A stretch of 64,000 nt of DNA from Acidithiobacillus sp. (GCA_028697715.1 JAQVDS010000001.1:1-64000); one strand, 5' to 3'; shown: positions 32,569 through 42,393, counted from the first letter of the stretch. The notes: generated from the letters alone by a model not told the origin. Numbers and translations are program-made.

Positions 32569-33687
32569 ATGCTAGATTTTGCAGAAGAACAACCGAAGTC
32601 CATCACCCTGCCTGCTTACCACGAACAAGGTCAGGCCGGCGCCGATATCGGCATCCAGGCCAGCAGCTTTGCCCGTGTGCGCGCCGAAGACAAACGCATC
32701 ATCAATGGCAAGGCCGACGTTAACCAACTGGTACCGTTCAAGTACCAGTGGGCCTGGGATAAGTATCTCGCGGCCTGCGCCAATCACTGGATGCCGCAGG
32801 AAGTGCAAATGGCTCGCGACATCGCCCTCTGGAAAGACCCAAAAGGTCTGACGGAGGACGAGCGCCGCATCGTCAAGCGCAATCTCGGCTTTTTTGTGAC
32901 CGCCGATAGTCTGGCAGCCAATAACATCGTGCTCGGTACCTACCGTCACATCACCGCGCCCGAGTGCCGCCAGTATCTGCTGCGCCAGGGCTTTGAAGAG
33001 GCCATTCATACCCACGCCTACCAGTACATCGTCGAATCCCTGGGGCTCGACGAAGGGGAGATCTTCAATATGTATCATGAAGTCCCCTCGGTACGCGCCA
33101 AGGATGATTTTCTCATCCCGTTCATTGAGGTCCTCGCGGACCCCAATTTCAAGACCGGCACGCCAGAAAATGACCAGCTCTTGCTGCGCTCCCTGATCGT
33201 TTTCGCCTGCATCATGGAAGGCACGTTCTTTTATGTCGGTTTCAGTCAGATCCTGGCCATGGGGCGGCAGAACAAGATGGTCGGTGCCGCCGAACAGTAC
33301 CAGTACATCCTGCGCGACGAATCGATGCACTGCAATTTCGGCATCGACATGATCAACCAGATCAAGATCGAAAATCCGCACCTGTGGACCGAGGAATTCC
33401 AGGAAGAGGTCATCGACCTGATTCGTCAGGGCGTGGCACTCGAATGCGCCTACGCTGACGACACCATGCCGCGTGGCGTGCTCGGGCTGAATGCGCCAAT
33501 GTTCAAGGACTATGTGCATTTCATTGGCAACCGGCGACTCAGCCAGATCGGTCTCAAGCCGCAGTGGGAGGGGGTGAAAAATCCCTTCCCGTGGATGAGC
33601 GAGATGATGGATCTGAAGAAGGAAAAGAACTTCTTCGAGACCCGGGTCACCGAATATCAAACCGGTGGCGCCCTGAGCTGGGATTGA
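32569..33687 (+). CDS. nrdB: Class I ribonucleotide reductase, beta subunit
   Basis: The 372-residue ferritin-fold protein supplies the radical. Metal ligands are seen at D113 (TADSLAAN), E144 and H147 (EEAIHTHAY), and in the later DESMHCNFG block; Tyr151 in EAIHTHAY corresponds to the radical tyrosine of E. coli NrdB (E-x-x-H-x-x-x-Y). So it is probably a di-iron, tyrosyl-radical (class Ia-like) protein. A GGAG site precedes the ATG. The gene ends 5 bases before a strong terminator. Confidence 0.97.
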   Translation: MLDFAEEQPKSITLPAYHEQGQAGADIGIQASSFARVRAEDKRIINGKADVNQLVPFKYQWAWDKYLAACANHWMPQEVQMARDIALWKDPKGLTEDERRIVKRNLGFFVTADSLAANNIVLGTYRHITAPECRQYLLRQGFEEAIHTHAYQYIVESLGLDEGEIFNMYHEVPSVRAKDDFLIPFIEVLADPNFKTGTPENDQLLLRSLIVFACIMEGTFFYVGFSQILAMGRQNKMVGAAEQYQYILRDESMHCNFGIDMINQIKIENPHLWTEEFQEEVIDLIRQGVALECAYADDTMPRGVLGLNAPMFKDYVHFIGNRRLSQIGLKPQWEGVKNPFPWMSEMMDLKKEKNFFETRVTEYQTGGALSWD

Positions 33688-33692
33688 TCTCC

Positions 33693-33750
33693 CGCCCGGA
33701 GGCCCCGCCGAAGATCTTGCGGAGGAGGGCCTGCGGGCGTTATCATTTTT
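33693..33750 (+). terminator. Intrinsic terminator of nrdAB
   Basis: Bases 33693-33705 (CGCCCGGAGGCCC) pair with 33727-33739 (GGGCCTGCGGGCG) in a 13-bp stem with one mismatch, followed by TTATCATTTTT. It sits between nrdB and tRNA-His and is only 8 bases from the tRNA, so the tRNA either has a promoter overlapping the hairpin or depends on read-through. Confidence 0.82.
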
Positions 33751-33757
33751 ATTCTTC

Positions 33758-33834
33758 GGTGACTGTAGCTCAGCAGGTAGAGCCCCGGATTGTGATTCCG
33801 GTTGTCGTGGGTTCGAGCCCCATCAGTCACCCCA
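33758..33834 (+). tRNA. tRNA-His (anticodon GTG)
   Basis: A 77-base cloverleaf starting with the extra G(-1) typical of tRNA-His, acceptor arms GTGACTG/CAGTCAC, discriminator C73 opposite G(-1), encoded CCA, and anticodon loop containing TTGTGAT, anticodon GTG. A terminator follows 9 bases later. Confidence 0.97.
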
Positions 33835-33842
33835 TACAAAAC

Positions 33843-33877
33843 AAGGGTCTGAACATAGGTTTAGGCCCTTTTCTTTG
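33843..33877 (+). terminator. Intrinsic terminator behind tRNA-His
   Basis: AAGGGTCT (33843-33850) pairs with AGGCCCTT (33863-33870), including one G-T pair, and is followed by TTCTTTG. It would end the tRNA-His transcript. Confidence 0.7.
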
Positions 33878-34060
33878 CTAAAGGAACTCCCGACCCTCTG
33901 GTACGATGCTGCCTCCGAAGAGCGGACCGTGGAAGAACTCGCCACGCAGAAGCGGATCCTGTCGCCCCTGGAATTTTTCATTCGGACGCCTATCGAGCGC
34001 TTGTTCGCCGCGCGCCCCCTGAGTAGACTCAGCCTTTCTTACAAGCCAGGCGGGACGTTG
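33878..34060 (+). promoter_or_regulatory. metX upstream region with candidate promoter (TTGTTC at 34001, TAGACT at 34024)
   Basis: This 180-base stretch lies between the tRNA-His terminator and metX. TTGTTC (34001-34006) and TAGACT (34024-34029) are 17 bases apart and would give a leader of about 25 bases. The frame is open in phase with metX through this region but its 62 codons do not resemble MetX N-termini. I looked for a SAM-responsive riboswitch and saw none that I could recognise. Confidence 0.45.
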
Positions 34061-35212
34061 ATGCCGGAGCGCATACCCGATGATTGCGTGGGACTGGTAG
34101 AGTACCAGGATCTCCACATCACAGAAGATCTACTCTTGGAATGTGGCCGCAGTCTACCCGGCTACACTCTGCGCTACGAGTGCTATGGTACGTTGAACAG
34201 CGCTCGCAGCAACGCCATTTTGATCTGTCATGCATTGTCTGGCGACCATCATGCTGCCGGTTACCATTCCCCAACGGACAAAAAACCAGGCTGGTGGGAC
34301 AGCATGATCGGGCCCGGCAAACCCATCGATACGCGACATTTTTTTGTGGTGTGCAGCAATTTCATTGGCTCCTGCAAGGGCTCCACCGGACCGGCGAGCA
34401 TCAACCCGGCAAGCAACGAGCCTTGGGGGATGGACTTTCCCATGGTGACCGTATCGGACTGGGTTCGTACCCAGGTCATCCTCAGCGATCATCTCGGCAT
34501 CGATTGCTGGGCGGCGATCGTTGGCGGAAGCCTGGGTGGCATGCAGGTCCTGCAATGGGCCATCGATTACCCGGAGCGCTTGCGGCATGCCCTCGTCATT
34601 GCTGCAGCGCCCAATCTGAGTGCGCAGAACATCGGTTTCAACGAGGTCTGTCGCCAGGCGATCATGACCGATCCCGATTTTCATGGCGGGCACTATTACC
34701 GCTACGAGAGCAAGCCACGCCACGGCCTTGCCCTGGCGCGGATGATCGGCCATATCACCTATCTCTCCGACGATGCCATGGGCCAGAAATTCGGTCGGGA
34801 AACGCGGCTAGGCAAGAGTCTTTCCTATGGCTTTGACATTGATTTCGAGGTCGAAAGCTACCTGCGCTATCAGGGGTCCCGCTTCGTCGAGCACTTCGAT
34901 GCCAACAGCTACCTCTACATCACCAAGGCACTCGACTACTTTGATCCCGCTGCCGCTTACGGAGGCAATCTCGCGGCCGCGTTTGCCAGCGTCCAGGCCA
35001 AATTTTTGGTCGTCAGCTTCAGCAGCGATTGGCGTTTTTCACCCGAGCGTTCGCGCGAGATCGTGCAGGCCCTGTATACCACAGGCGCGCATGTGAGCTA
35101 TGCCGAAATTGAATCCCATCATGGGCATGACTCGTTTCTGCTACCGATTCCCCAGTACTTACGGGTCATGCGCTCTTATCTGGAGCGTATGGCAGAGGAG
35201 CTCGGCGTATGA
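34061..35212 (+). CDS. metX: Homoserine O-acyltransferase MetX
   Basis: The 383-residue alpha/beta hydrolase acylates homoserine (acetyl or succinyl; the donor cannot be told from the fold) as the first step to methionine. The nucleophile elbow [13 protein letters not shown] holds the catalytic serine; [15 protein letters not shown] and [12 protein letters not shown] hold the aspartate and histidine. [17 protein letters not shown] is the family loop. ATG at 34061 was chosen because [16 protein letters not shown] begins the homologous part. The stop overlaps the metW start (ATGA), as in many proteobacteria. Confidence 0.95.
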   Translation: MPERIPDDCVGLVEYQDLHITEDLLLECGRSLPGYTLRYECYGTLNSARSNAILICHALSGDHHAAGYHSPTDKKPGWWDSMIGPGKPIDTRHFFVVCSNFIGSCKGSTGPASINPASNEPWGMDFPMVTVSDWVRTQVILSDHLGIDCWAAIVGGSLGGMQVLQWAIDYPERLRHALVIAAAPNLSAQNIGFNEVCRQAIMTDPDFHGGHYYRYESKPRHGLALARMIGHITYLSDDAMGQKFGRETRLGKSLSYGFDIDFEVESYLRYQGSRFVEHFDANSYLYITKALDYFDPAAAYGGNLAAAFASVQAKFLVVSFSSDWRFSPERSREIVQALYTTGAHVSYAEIESHHGHDSFLLPIPQYLRVMRSYLERMAEELGV

Positions 35213-35817
35213 ACCAGACATTGCGACGCGATCTGCAGATCATTGCCGACTGGATTCGTCCAGGGAGCCGCGTGCTCGACCTGGGTTGCGGCGAAGGGGA
35301 ATTGCTCTCTCATCTGCAGCAGCAAAAACAGGTCAAGGGTTACGGTATCGAACTAGACGATGAGCGGGTGGCGGCGGCCTTGCGGCGGGGCGTGCCGGTC
35401 CTGCAACAGGACCTGGATAGTGGCTTGCGGCAATTTGCCAGCGGTAGCGTGGATACGGTGGTTCTGTCGTTGACCCTGCAGGCGGTGCATTATCCACTTG
35501 ATCTTCTCCTGGAAATGTTGCGAGTGGGTCGCGAAGGCATCGTCACCTTCCCCAACATGGGGCATTGGCGCGCGCGCTGGCAACTCGGGGTCGGCGGGCA
35601 CATGCCCATGACCGACGTTTTGCCACATACGTGGTACGATACCCCTAACATCCACCTTTGTACCATTCGCGACTTTGACGCCCTGTGCCACAAAAATCGC
35701 ATCGAGGTGCGCGAGCGCGTAGTGTTGGACGATCGCCGTCGCAACACCGCGAGTAACCGCATTCTGCCCAATCTTCTCGGAGAAGTGGCACTCTATCGAT
35801 GCGCCAAGGCGGACTGA
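35209..35817 (+). CDS. metW: Methionine biosynthesis protein MetW
   Basis: The 202-residue protein has a SAM-methyltransferase fold: glycine loop [12 protein letters not shown] (about 24-35) and [10 protein letters not shown] (about 47-56). The MetW signature [18 protein letters not shown] and [18 protein letters not shown] follows. MetW is always coupled to metX and is thought to assist or activate MetX; its own reaction is not established. Overlap with metX is 4 bases. Confidence 0.95.
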   Translation: MNQTLRRDLQIIADWIRPGSRVLDLGCGEGELLSHLQQQKQVKGYGIELDDERVAAALRRGVPVLQQDLDSGLRQFASGSVDTVVLSLTLQAVHYPLDLLLEMLRVGREGIVTFPNMGHWRARWQLGVGGHMPMTDVLPHTWYDTPNIHLCTIRDFDALCHKNRIEVRERVVLDDRRRNTASNRILPNLLGEVALYRCAKAD

Positions 35818-35839
35818 GCGCACGCCGCTGGAGCCAGCC

Positions 35840-36496
35840 ATGACCCTGGAATTGATCAGCTTTCCTCTATGCCCCTATGTGCAGCGCTCGGTCATCACCC
35901 TGCTGCATAAAGAGGTTCTCTTCACCCTGACCCATATCGACCTGGCCCACAAACCTGAGTGGTTTCTGGCCATCTCGCCTCTGGGTAAGGTTCCCTGCCT
36001 GCGTATCGATAACGATACCGTGCTCTTTGAATCACAGGTCATCAACGAGTATCTCGACGAGACTCTGCCGCCGCCCTTGCACCCTGCGGACCCCCTGGAA
36101 AGGGCACGGCACCGGGCGTGGATCGCCCTGGGGGGCGAGGCGCTGGGAGATCAGTTTCAGATGATGGTGGCGCAGGGAGAGGAACGCTTTACTGCGGCGC
36201 ACCGGCAGCTCTTCGATAAACTGCAACGACTGGAAACGGCAATGGGCGACGGACCTTTTTTCGCAGGAGAGCGCTTCAGCCTAGTCGACGCCGCCATCGC
36301 CCCGCTCTTCATGCGCATGGAAATCCTCCATGCCCTGCGACCATTGCCGAGCTGGGAAAGTCTCGGCAAACTACGGCGGTGGACCGCGCAACTCATGGAG
36401 TTGCCGGAAGTCGCCAGCTCGGTGCGGGCGGATTTTGCCAGCCTGCTGCGTAACTATTTGAGCGAGAAAGGCAGTTTACTGCTGCGTTCAATCTAA
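35840..36496 (+). CDS. Glutathione S-transferase family protein (SspA-like)
   Basis: The 218-residue protein has an N-terminal thioredoxin-like GST domain (1-80) with the omega-type CPYVQRSVITLLHKEV motif, Cys11 at the usual active position, GKVPCLRIDNDTVLFESQVINEYLDE for glutathione binding, and an all-helical C-terminal domain. Whether it is a redox enzyme (glutathionyl-protein reductase type) or an SspA-like RNA-polymerase-binding protein cannot be decided from sequence; the retained CP motif favours the redox role. It sits between metW and ubiE, with an overlap-like TAATG junction at its end. Confidence 0.85.
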   Translation: MTLELISFPLCPYVQRSVITLLHKEVLFTLTHIDLAHKPEWFLAISPLGKVPCLRIDNDTVLFESQVINEYLDETLPPPLHPADPLERARHRAWIALGGEALGDQFQMMVAQGEERFTAAHRQLFDKLQRLETAMGDGPFFAGERFSLVDAAIAPLFMRMEILHALRPLPSWESLGKLRRWTAQLMELPEVASSVRADFASLLRNYLSEKGSLLLRSI

Positions 36497-36507
36497 TGGA
36501 GAGAGGG

Positions 36508-37287
36508 ATGACCGATCACAACCTGCCGGAAAACGAGCAAGAGTCTGCCACCACCCATTTTGGCTATCAGGAAGTTCCAGAGGCGGAAAAGGAAAAGCTG
36601 GTGCGCGGGGTGTTCAGCAGCGTTGCGAGCAGCTACGACCTGATGAACGATTTGATGTCGCTGGGGGTGCATCGGCTGTGGAAGCGCTACACGGTAGACC
36701 TGGCCCGGCCCCGCCCGGGGCAGCAGGTGCTGGATCTGGCCGGCGGCACCGGAGACCTGGCGGCGCTTCTCTATAAACGTCTACAGCCAAATGGTCGCAT
36801 CGTCGTCTCCGACATCAACCCGGAGATGCTGGCGGTCGGCGAAAAGCGCCTCGCCGACAAGGGCATGCTGGCCGGCGTCGAGTTCGTTGAGGCCAATGCC
36901 GAAGAGCTGCCCTTCCCCGACCAACAATTTGATCTCGTTACCTTAGCTTTTGGCATCCGCAATATGACCCATCCCGAACGCGCCCTGGCGGAGATCTACC
37001 GGGTACTCAAGGTTGGCGGCCGCGCCTTGATCCTCGAGTTTTCGCATCCGCGTTGGCCGGGCCTGCAGCAGATCTACGATCTTTACTCCTTCAATATCCT
37101 GCCCAAGATTGGCGAAATCGTCGCCAAGGACCGCGACAGTTATCAGTATCTGGTGGAGTCCATACGCCGCTTTCCCGACCAGGACACCTTCCGCATGATG
37201 ATGGAGGATGCCGGTTTTGCGCGGGTCGATGTGCATAATCTGTCCGGTGGCATCGTCGCCATCCACCGCGGCTTTCGTCTCGACTGA
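36508..37287 (+). CDS. ubiE: Ubiquinone/menaquinone C-methyltransferase UbiE
   Basis: The 259-residue SAM methyltransferase methylates the benzoquinol or naphthoquinol ring. It has THFGYQEVPEAEKEKLVRGVFSSVASSYDLMNDLMSLGVHRLWKR, VLDLAGGTGDLAALL, and LTLAFGIRNMTHPERALAEIYRVLK, all UbiE signatures. ATG at 36508 lies 6 bases behind GGAG; the in-frame ATG at 36496, which overlaps the upstream stop, is possible. It links the region to respiration but shares no operon with nuo. Confidence 0.95.
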   Translation: MTDHNLPENEQESATTHFGYQEVPEAEKEKLVRGVFSSVASSYDLMNDLMSLGVHRLWKRYTVDLARPRPGQQVLDLAGGTGDLAALLYKRLQPNGRIVVSDINPEMLAVGEKRLADKGMLAGVEFVEANAEELPFPDQQFDLVTLAFGIRNMTHPERALAEIYRVLKVGGRALILEFSHPRWPGLQQIYDLYSFNILPKIGEIVAKDRDSYQYLVESIRRFPDQDTFRMMMEDAGFARVDVHNLSGGIVAIHRGFRLD

Positions 37288-37296
37288 TCCTGCCAG

Positions 37297-37309
37297 TGAA
37301 GGGGATTCA
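37297..37309 (+). promoter_or_regulatory. MetR-type binding site upstream of metE
   Basis: TGAAGGGGATTCA is an exact match to the MetR recognition pattern TGAA-N5-TTCA. It lies 24 bases before the -35 of the best metE promoter candidate, a position suited to an activating LysR-type regulator. The same bases could also form a small hairpin (GGGGA TTCA TCCCC) behind ubiE, but there is no T-run. Confidence 0.65.
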
Positions 37310-37332
37310 TCCCCCGGCGTAAAATTTCCCAC

Positions 37333-37361
37333 TTGAGCCGCATCCACCAGCGGGGCATGAT
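37333..37361 (+). promoter_or_regulatory. Candidate metE promoter
   Basis: TTGAGC (37333-37338) and CATGAT (37356-37361) are 17 bases apart, and the start site would be about 23 bases ahead of the metE ATG. The match is moderate. Confidence 0.45.
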
Positions 37362-37390
37362 GGCGGCAATTTTGGCAGAGGAGTGATGAC

Positions 37391-39739
37391 ATGACCCGGG
37401 TGCACAATCTTGGTTTTCCCCGCATCGGCCACAAGCGTGAGCTGAAGAAGGCCACCGAGGCCTATTGGTCTGGCGAAATCGACGGCGCCGAGCTGGAGGC
37501 ACGGGGTGCGCAACTGCGGGAGCGTCACTGGCGTATCCAGCAGACCTGCGGCGTCGATCTCGTCCCCGTGGGCGATTTCACCTTTTACGATCAAATGCTC
37601 GACATGAGCTGCACCCTGGGCGCGATCCCGCCCCGCTACGAATTTGCTGGTGGCGAAGTCGATCGTGACACCTTCTTTGCCATGGCGCGTGGGTCCAAGA
37701 CGCAGCCGGCCATGGAAATGACCAAATGGTTTGATACCAATTACCATTACATCGTCCCCGAATTCCATGAGGATATGGAGTTCCGGCTGAGCAGCGAGCG
37801 GATTTTTGCCCAGGTGAAAGAGGCCCAAGCCTTGGGCCTGAATACCAAGCCGGTGCTGGTGGGTCCGCTGACCTACCTGTGGCTGGGTAAGGAAAAGGAC
37901 CTGGGCAGCGCCCATGGCGAGGCTGGCCATCGCCACGATGAGGGCTGCGCTGGCCACGATGAGGCGCCCCGCCACAGCGGCTTCGATCGCCTGAGTCTGT
38001 TGCCCAAAGTCCTGCCCGTCTACACCGAGATCCTTGCCAAGCTGGCCGCGGCTGGCGTCGAGTGGGTGCAGATGGACGAGCCGGCGCTGGTCCTCGATCT
38101 GCCGCAGGAGTGGCTGGACGCACTGGACAAGGCCTATGCACAGCTGACTCAGGGTAAGGCACCCAAGATCCTGCTTGCCACCTACTTTGAGTCCGTCGCC
38201 GACCATGCCGCACGGCTCAAGGCCCTGCCCGTGGCGGGACTGCATCTGGATCTGCGGCGGGCGCCAGCGCAACGCGACATTTTCTTGCAGGACTACCCGG
38301 CCGACAAGATCCTCTCTCTAGGCGTCGTGGATGGACGTAACGTATGGCGAACCGACCTCGACGCCGCTCTGGAATCGTTGGCTCCAGCGCACAAAGCCCT
38401 CGGTGATCGTCTGTGGATCGCGCCTTCCTGCAGCCTAATGCACAGTCCGGTAGATTTGGCCCAGGAAACGGAACTGGATGACGAACTCAAATCCTGGTTG
38501 GCCTTCTCCGTGCAGAAGCTGGATGAGCTTTCGGTGCTCGCCCGCGCAATCGACAAGGGAGAGTCAGCGGTTGCCCAGGAGCTGGAAGCGGCGCGCAAGG
38601 CCGTCACCTCGCGCAAGAGTTCGCCACGCATCCACAACGCCGCCGTCAACGCCCGCTTGCAGGAGCTGGGCAACGATGATGGCCAGCGCCGCAGCCCCTT
38701 CCCGGCTCGTGCCAAGGCCCAGGCGGCGCGTTTCAAATTGCCCCCCTTCCCTACCACCACCATCGGCAGCTTTCCGCAGACACCGGAAATTCGCAAGGCA
38801 CGGCTGCAAAATCGTAAGGGTGAGCTATCTGACGCCGAATACCACAAGATGATGGAGGCCGAGGTCGCCCTGGTAGTCAAGGAACAGGAACGCCTGGGCT
38901 TGGACGTGCCAGTGCATGGTGAGCCCGAGCGCAACGACATGGTCGAGTACTTTGGTGAGCAGCTCGCCGGCTTCGCCTTCACCCGTCACGGCTGGGTACA
39001 GAGTTACGGCTCCCGCTATGTGAAGCCGCCACTCATCTTCGGTGATGTCTCGCGTCCGTACCCGATGACGGTGGAATGGGCCAAATACGCCCAGTCCCTC
39101 ACCAGCAAGCCGATGAAAGGCATGCTCACGGGTCCGGTCACCATCCTGCAATGGTCCTTTGTGCGTGACGATCAGCCGCGCGAGCGCACCGCCCTGCAGA
39201 TCGCCCTGGCCATCCGTGATGAGGTCAAGGATCTGGTCGACGCCGGCATCGGCATTATACAGATTGACGAACCGGCCTACCGCGAAGGTCTGCCCCTCAA
39301 GCGCAAGGATTGGAATAAGTATCTGGACTGGGCCTCGCGTGCCTTCCGCATCTCGGCGCAGATCGCCCCCGATGACGTGCAGATCCATACCCATATGTGC
39401 TACTCGGAGTTCAACGACATCCTGCCGGCCATCGCAGCGATGGACGCGGATGTGATCACCATCGAGACCTCCCGCTCGCAGATGGAGCTACTCGATGCCT
39501 TTGCCACCTTCAACTACCCCAACGAGATTGGGCCGGGCGTCTATGACATCCACTCTCCACGGGTACCCAGTGTGGAAGAGATGGTGCAACTCATGGAAAA
39601 GGCCGCCAAGGTGGTCCCTGCCGAGCGTCTTTGGGTCAACCCCGACTGCGGCCTGAAAACCCGCAAGTGGGCCGAGGTGACCCCAGCCCTGGAGAACATG
39701 GTGAAGGCCACCCAGGAAATTCGCCAGCGCCTGGCCTGA
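37391..39739 (+). CDS. metE: Cobalamin-independent methionine synthase, with His-rich insertion
   Basis: The 782-residue protein transfers the methyl group of 5-methyl-tetrahydropteroyltriglutamate to homocysteine. The two-barrel MetE layout is complete: [20 protein letters not shown] at the start, [19 protein letters not shown] at the start of the second barrel, and zinc ligands H668, C670, E692 and C753. Each is 27 residues beyond the E. coli position, which fits an extra segment at about residues 171-197 containing seven His, several Asp/Glu and one Cys. The GAGGAG ribosome site precedes ATG. It closes the methionine group with metX and metW and has its own terminator. Confidence 0.96.
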   Translation: MTRVHNLGFPRIGHKRELKKATEAYWSGEIDGAELEARGAQLRERHWRIQQTCGVDLVPVGDFTFYDQMLDMSCTLGAIPPRYEFAGGEVDRDTFFAMARGSKTQPAMEMTKWFDTNYHYIVPEFHEDMEFRLSSERIFAQVKEAQALGLNTKPVLVGPLTYLWLGKEKDLGSAHGEAGHRHDEGCAGHDEAPRHSGFDRLSLLPKVLPVYTEILAKLAAAGVEWVQMDEPALVLDLPQEWLDALDKAYAQLTQGKAPKILLATYFESVADHAARLKALPVAGLHLDLRRAPAQRDIFLQDYPADKILSLGVVDGRNVWRTDLDAALESLAPAHKALGDRLWIAPSCSLMHSPVDLAQETELDDELKSWLAFSVQKLDELSVLARAIDKGESAVAQELEAARKAVTSRKSSPRIHNAAVNARLQELGNDDGQRRSPFPARAKAQAARFKLPPFPTTTIGSFPQTPEIRKARLQNRKGELSDAEYHKMMEAEVALVVKEQERLGLDVPVHGEPERNDMVEYFGEQLAGFAFTRHGWVQSYGSRYVKPPLIFGDVSRPYPMTVEWAKYAQSLTSKPMKGMLTGPVTILQWSFVRDDQPRERTALQIALAIRDEVKDLVDAGIGIIQIDEPAYREGLPLKRKDWNKYLDWASRAFRISAQIAPDDVQIHTHMCYSEFNDILPAIAAMDADVITIETSRSQMELLDAFATFNYPNEIGPGVYDIHSPRVPSVEEMVQLMEKAAKVVPAERLWVNPDCGLKTRKWAEVTPALENMVKATQEIRQRLA

Positions 39740-39760
39740 GCACAGAGGTTTTCCAAACCC

Positions 39761-39788
39761 AAAAACCCCCGCCTTGCGGGGGTTTTTT
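39761..39788 (+). terminator. Intrinsic terminator of metE
   Basis: ACCCCCGC and GCGGGGGT pair around CTT, flanked by A-run and followed by TTTTTT. The stem is perfect; the A-run at its left side would also let it work in the other direction. Confidence 0.93.
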
Positions 39789-39857
39789 ATGGCTAGGGAA
39801 CTAGCTTGCCCTCTGTTACTCTAATGGCTCGCCATATCTGATAAAGGGAGCCAACGG

Positions 39858-41450
39858 ATGAGTCTGCCACAGACATCTTCCGCCGGGCAGCAGCCTGCTG
39901 TCCAAAAAATCAATCTTTCACCCCTTGCAAATTTGCGTTTCGACGTTCCTGCCGCCCTGGTCGTCGCTTTAGTGGCCATCCCCCTCTGTCTGGGCGTGGC
40001 CTTGGCATCTGGGGCGCCGCTGATGGCAGGTATTCTGGCGGGCATCGTCGGCGGCATGGTCGTACCGCTGTTCAGCAAATCGCCCCTCTCGGTCAGTGGG
40101 CCCGCCGCCGGGCTCACGGCCATCATTGTTGTCGCCATCGAAGACCTGCACAGCTTTCCCATTTTCCTGGTGGCGGTCATCATTGCCGGTGGCCTGCAGA
40201 TCTTGATGGGCGCTCTGCGCGCCGGTGGCATTGCCTATTTTTTCCCTTCTGCGGTCATCGAAGGCATGCTTGTGGCCATTGGTATCATCCTGATCATGAA
40301 GCAGTTTCCCTATGCAGCGGGCTTCGATCTCGGACAATTTGGCAGCCAGGAATTCAGTAGCGGTGGTACAGAAAACACCTTCTCCGGCATTTTCAGAGCG
40401 CTGGGGCACCTGCAGTGGGGTGCATTATTGATTAGCGTGGTCTGCCTGATCATTCTTCTGCTCTGGGACTTGGTCCCGATCCTAAAAAGACAAACTTGGT
40501 TTTCTGGCCCTCTCATGGCCGTGCTTGCCGGTACGCTACTCAACCTGCTTTTCGCTGCTGTATTTCCAGGGCTGCAGCTTGGCACCGACAAGCTGGTGCA
40601 ACTACCCGTCATCCACTCTATGGCAGAGCTCGGCCAGCTCGTGCAGTTTCCCGACTGGTCGGGCCTGGGTAAGCAGCAGGTGTGGATCGTTGGCGTGACC
40701 ATCGCCATCGTCGCGAGCCTGGAGAGCCTTCTGTCCATCGAAGCCGCCGACAAACTCGATCCTTTCAAGCGGCGTACGCCTCTGGATGGCGAGCTCTACG
40801 GTCAGGGAGTGGCTAATATCATCAGTGGACTCATTGGAGGACTACCCGTGACGTCGGTCATCGTGCGTTCCAGCGCCAACATCAGTGCCGGCGGCAGGAC
40901 CAAGGCGGCGGCATTTCTGCACGGTGTCTTTCTGCTGATTGCCGTACTGCTGTTGGCGTCTTTCCTCAACCAGATCCCGCTCGCGGCCCTGGCTTCGGTG
41001 TTGATCATGGTTGGCTTCAAGCTCGCCCACCCCAAAGTCTTTCGCCACATGTATTCTTTGGGCAAGACACAGCTGCTCCCCTTTGTTATTACCATTCTCG
41101 CCATACTTTTTACCGATCTGTTGATCGGCGTCGCTGTCGGGCTGGTAGTGGGCCTATTTTTCGTGTTGCGCGCCAACTATCGCAGTGCATTGGAGCTCTG
41201 TCAGGAAGGTCCCAATCACTACCTGTTGCGCTTCAAACGCGAATTGACCTTTGTGAACAAGGCCCATCTGGCACATCTACTGGACTCTCTACCAAACGGC
41301 AGCGTACTCACTCTAGACGGTGCGCAAGTGGCATTCGTCGACCATGACGTGCTGGAGGTAATCCGCAACTTCGAGGAATCCGCCTCGTTGCGCCAGATTC
41401 AGGTCCACGAACAGCACTTCAGCAACCCAGTCTTGAGTGCGCGGATCTAA
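39858..41450 (+). CDS. SulP-family inorganic anion transporter
   Basis: The 530-residue membrane protein has 10-12 helices and the SulP signatures DVPAALVVALVAIPLCLGVALASGAPL and LSVSGPAAGLTAIIV near the start, GLIGGLPVTSVIVRSSANISAGGRTK before the later helices, and a C-terminal STAS-like domain (about 430-530, LTFVNKAHLAHLLDSLPNGSVLTLDGAQVAFVDHDVLEVI). This subgroup often stands beside or is fused to carbonic anhydrases and is thought to move bicarbonate, but sulfate is equally possible here. No carbonic anhydrase gene is adjacent. It has its own gap of 118 bases after metE and converges on the FimV-like gene. Confidence 0.88.
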   Translation: MSLPQTSSAGQQPAVQKINLSPLANLRFDVPAALVVALVAIPLCLGVALASGAPLMAGILAGIVGGMVVPLFSKSPLSVSGPAAGLTAIIVVAIEDLHSFPIFLVAVIIAGGLQILMGALRAGGIAYFFPSAVIEGMLVAIGIILIMKQFPYAAGFDLGQFGSQEFSSGGTENTFSGIFRALGHLQWGALLISVVCLIILLLWDLVPILKRQTWFSGPLMAVLAGTLLNLLFAAVFPGLQLGTDKLVQLPVIHSMAELGQLVQFPDWSGLGKQQVWIVGVTIAIVASLESLLSIEAADKLDPFKRRTPLDGELYGQGVANIISGLIGGLPVTSVIVRSSANISAGGRTKAAAFLHGVFLLIAVLLLASFLNQIPLAALASVLIMVGFKLAHPKVFRHMYSLGKTQLLPFVITILAILFTDLLIGVAVGLVVGLFFVLRANYRSALELCQEGPNHYLLRFKRELTFVNKAHLAHLLDSLPNGSVLTLDGAQVAFVDHDVLEVIRNFEESASLRQIQVHEQHFSNPVLSARI

Positions 41451-41451
41451 T

Positions 41452-42366
41452 TTATTCCGGCAGCTTCGGCGATAAACGGAGTGAGCGCTCTGCGGCAAGT
41501 TGCCGCAGGGCTGCCGGGTTTTTGCCATCTCTGGCCAGGCGCTCCCACAGCGGATGCGGCCCTAAATTCATGCCGGCCCGCAACATCCGCTCGCGAATGC
41601 CGCCACCACCACCAGCGAGCGCTAGATTCATCAGGATCAGGGCGTCGATATAGCCCTCGATATCTCTTTGCTTGTGGGTAATGCGCAGCAGTTCTGCATA
41701 CAGCGGCAGACGCAGTGGTTCTTCCTGGATGGCGGCTTGCAATATGGCAATGCCATAGTGCGGGTCGGTATTGCGTGATACCAATGCCAGCGCCTTGGCC
41801 GCCGTCATTGGCTCTTGCAGTTGTACCTCTGGCGAGGGAATGGGCATGCCCATCTTTTCCGCGAGGACGAGCAATTCCAGATTTCCCGGATCGCGACGCA
41901 AGCCATCGCCCACCCGTTGCTTCCACCAAAGCTCGTCGCCGGGCATGGCACTCGATTCGCCAAGGCCTTCGAGCAACTGCGTATAGGCATTCATATCCTC
42001 GAGGGCGAGGTAAGCGTCGAGGAGTTGATTGATGGCTCGGCCATCGCCAGGCTGCAGATCCACATACCAGCGCAGGACCGTCGCGGCCTGTGAATAATGG
42101 CCGTACTGCATATAGATATCCGCTTCCCGCAGCAGATCCTCCCCGCTCAGGGCTTCTTCCTGCACGACCTGCTGCGGCGCAACCGTCGCCGGGGCGGAAG
42201 GAGACGCCACGACGACGGGCTTCTCTTCCGGCACAGGCGAGACTCGGGGAGGCTCGGTGCTACGCGCCGGTTTCTTACCCTTACGCCGTCCTGTGAAGCG
42301 GATGTACACCTCGATGGCGACTAGCACCACCACAACGATTTCCAGGATCAACATCAAACCCTGCAC
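41452..42366 (-). CDS. FimV/TPR-type membrane-anchored protein
   Basis: The 304-residue protein has one N-terminal transmembrane helix (about 3-22), a proline-rich linker (about 30-70), and a FimV-C-terminal-like helical repeat: LLREADIYMQYGHYSQAATVLRWYVDLQPGDGRAINQLLDAYLALED (about 78-125). The rest looks TPR-like and ends with a Gly-run (AGGGGGI). In FimV-type proteins the repeat binds partners at the cell pole or in type IV pilus assembly; no pilus gene is nearby. The gene converges on sulP, with stops touching. Function not established. Confidence 0.65.
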   Translation of the reverse strand: MQGLMLILEIVVVVLVAIEVYIRFTGRRKGKKPARSTEPPRVSPVPEEKPVVVASPSAPATVAPQQVVQEEALSGEDLLREADIYMQYGHYSQAATVLRWYVDLQPGDGRAINQLLDAYLALEDMNAYTQLLEGLGESSAMPGDELWWKQRVGDGLRRDPGNLELLVLAEKMGMPIPSPEVQLQEPMTAAKALALVSRNTDPHYGIAILQAAIQEEPLRLPLYAELLRITHKQRDIEGYIDALILMNLALAGGGGGIRERMLRAGMNLGPHPLWERLARDGKNPAALRQLAAERSLRLSPKLPE

Positions 42367-42393
42367 GGATCACGCTCCTGACTATGCCACTCG

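Noticed and set aside
32572-33660. 362-codon frame on the minus strand opposite nrdB
   Set aside because: nrdB has all metal ligands and motifs on the plus strand; the opposite frame shows no motif.
33875-34060. N-terminal extension of metX
   Set aside because: The frame is open for 62 more codons but does not resemble MetX N-termini, and a promoter-like element sits inside it.
33878-34060. SAM or SAH riboswitch ahead of metX
   Set aside because: Methionine genes often have one, but I could not draw any conserved aptamer core in this segment.
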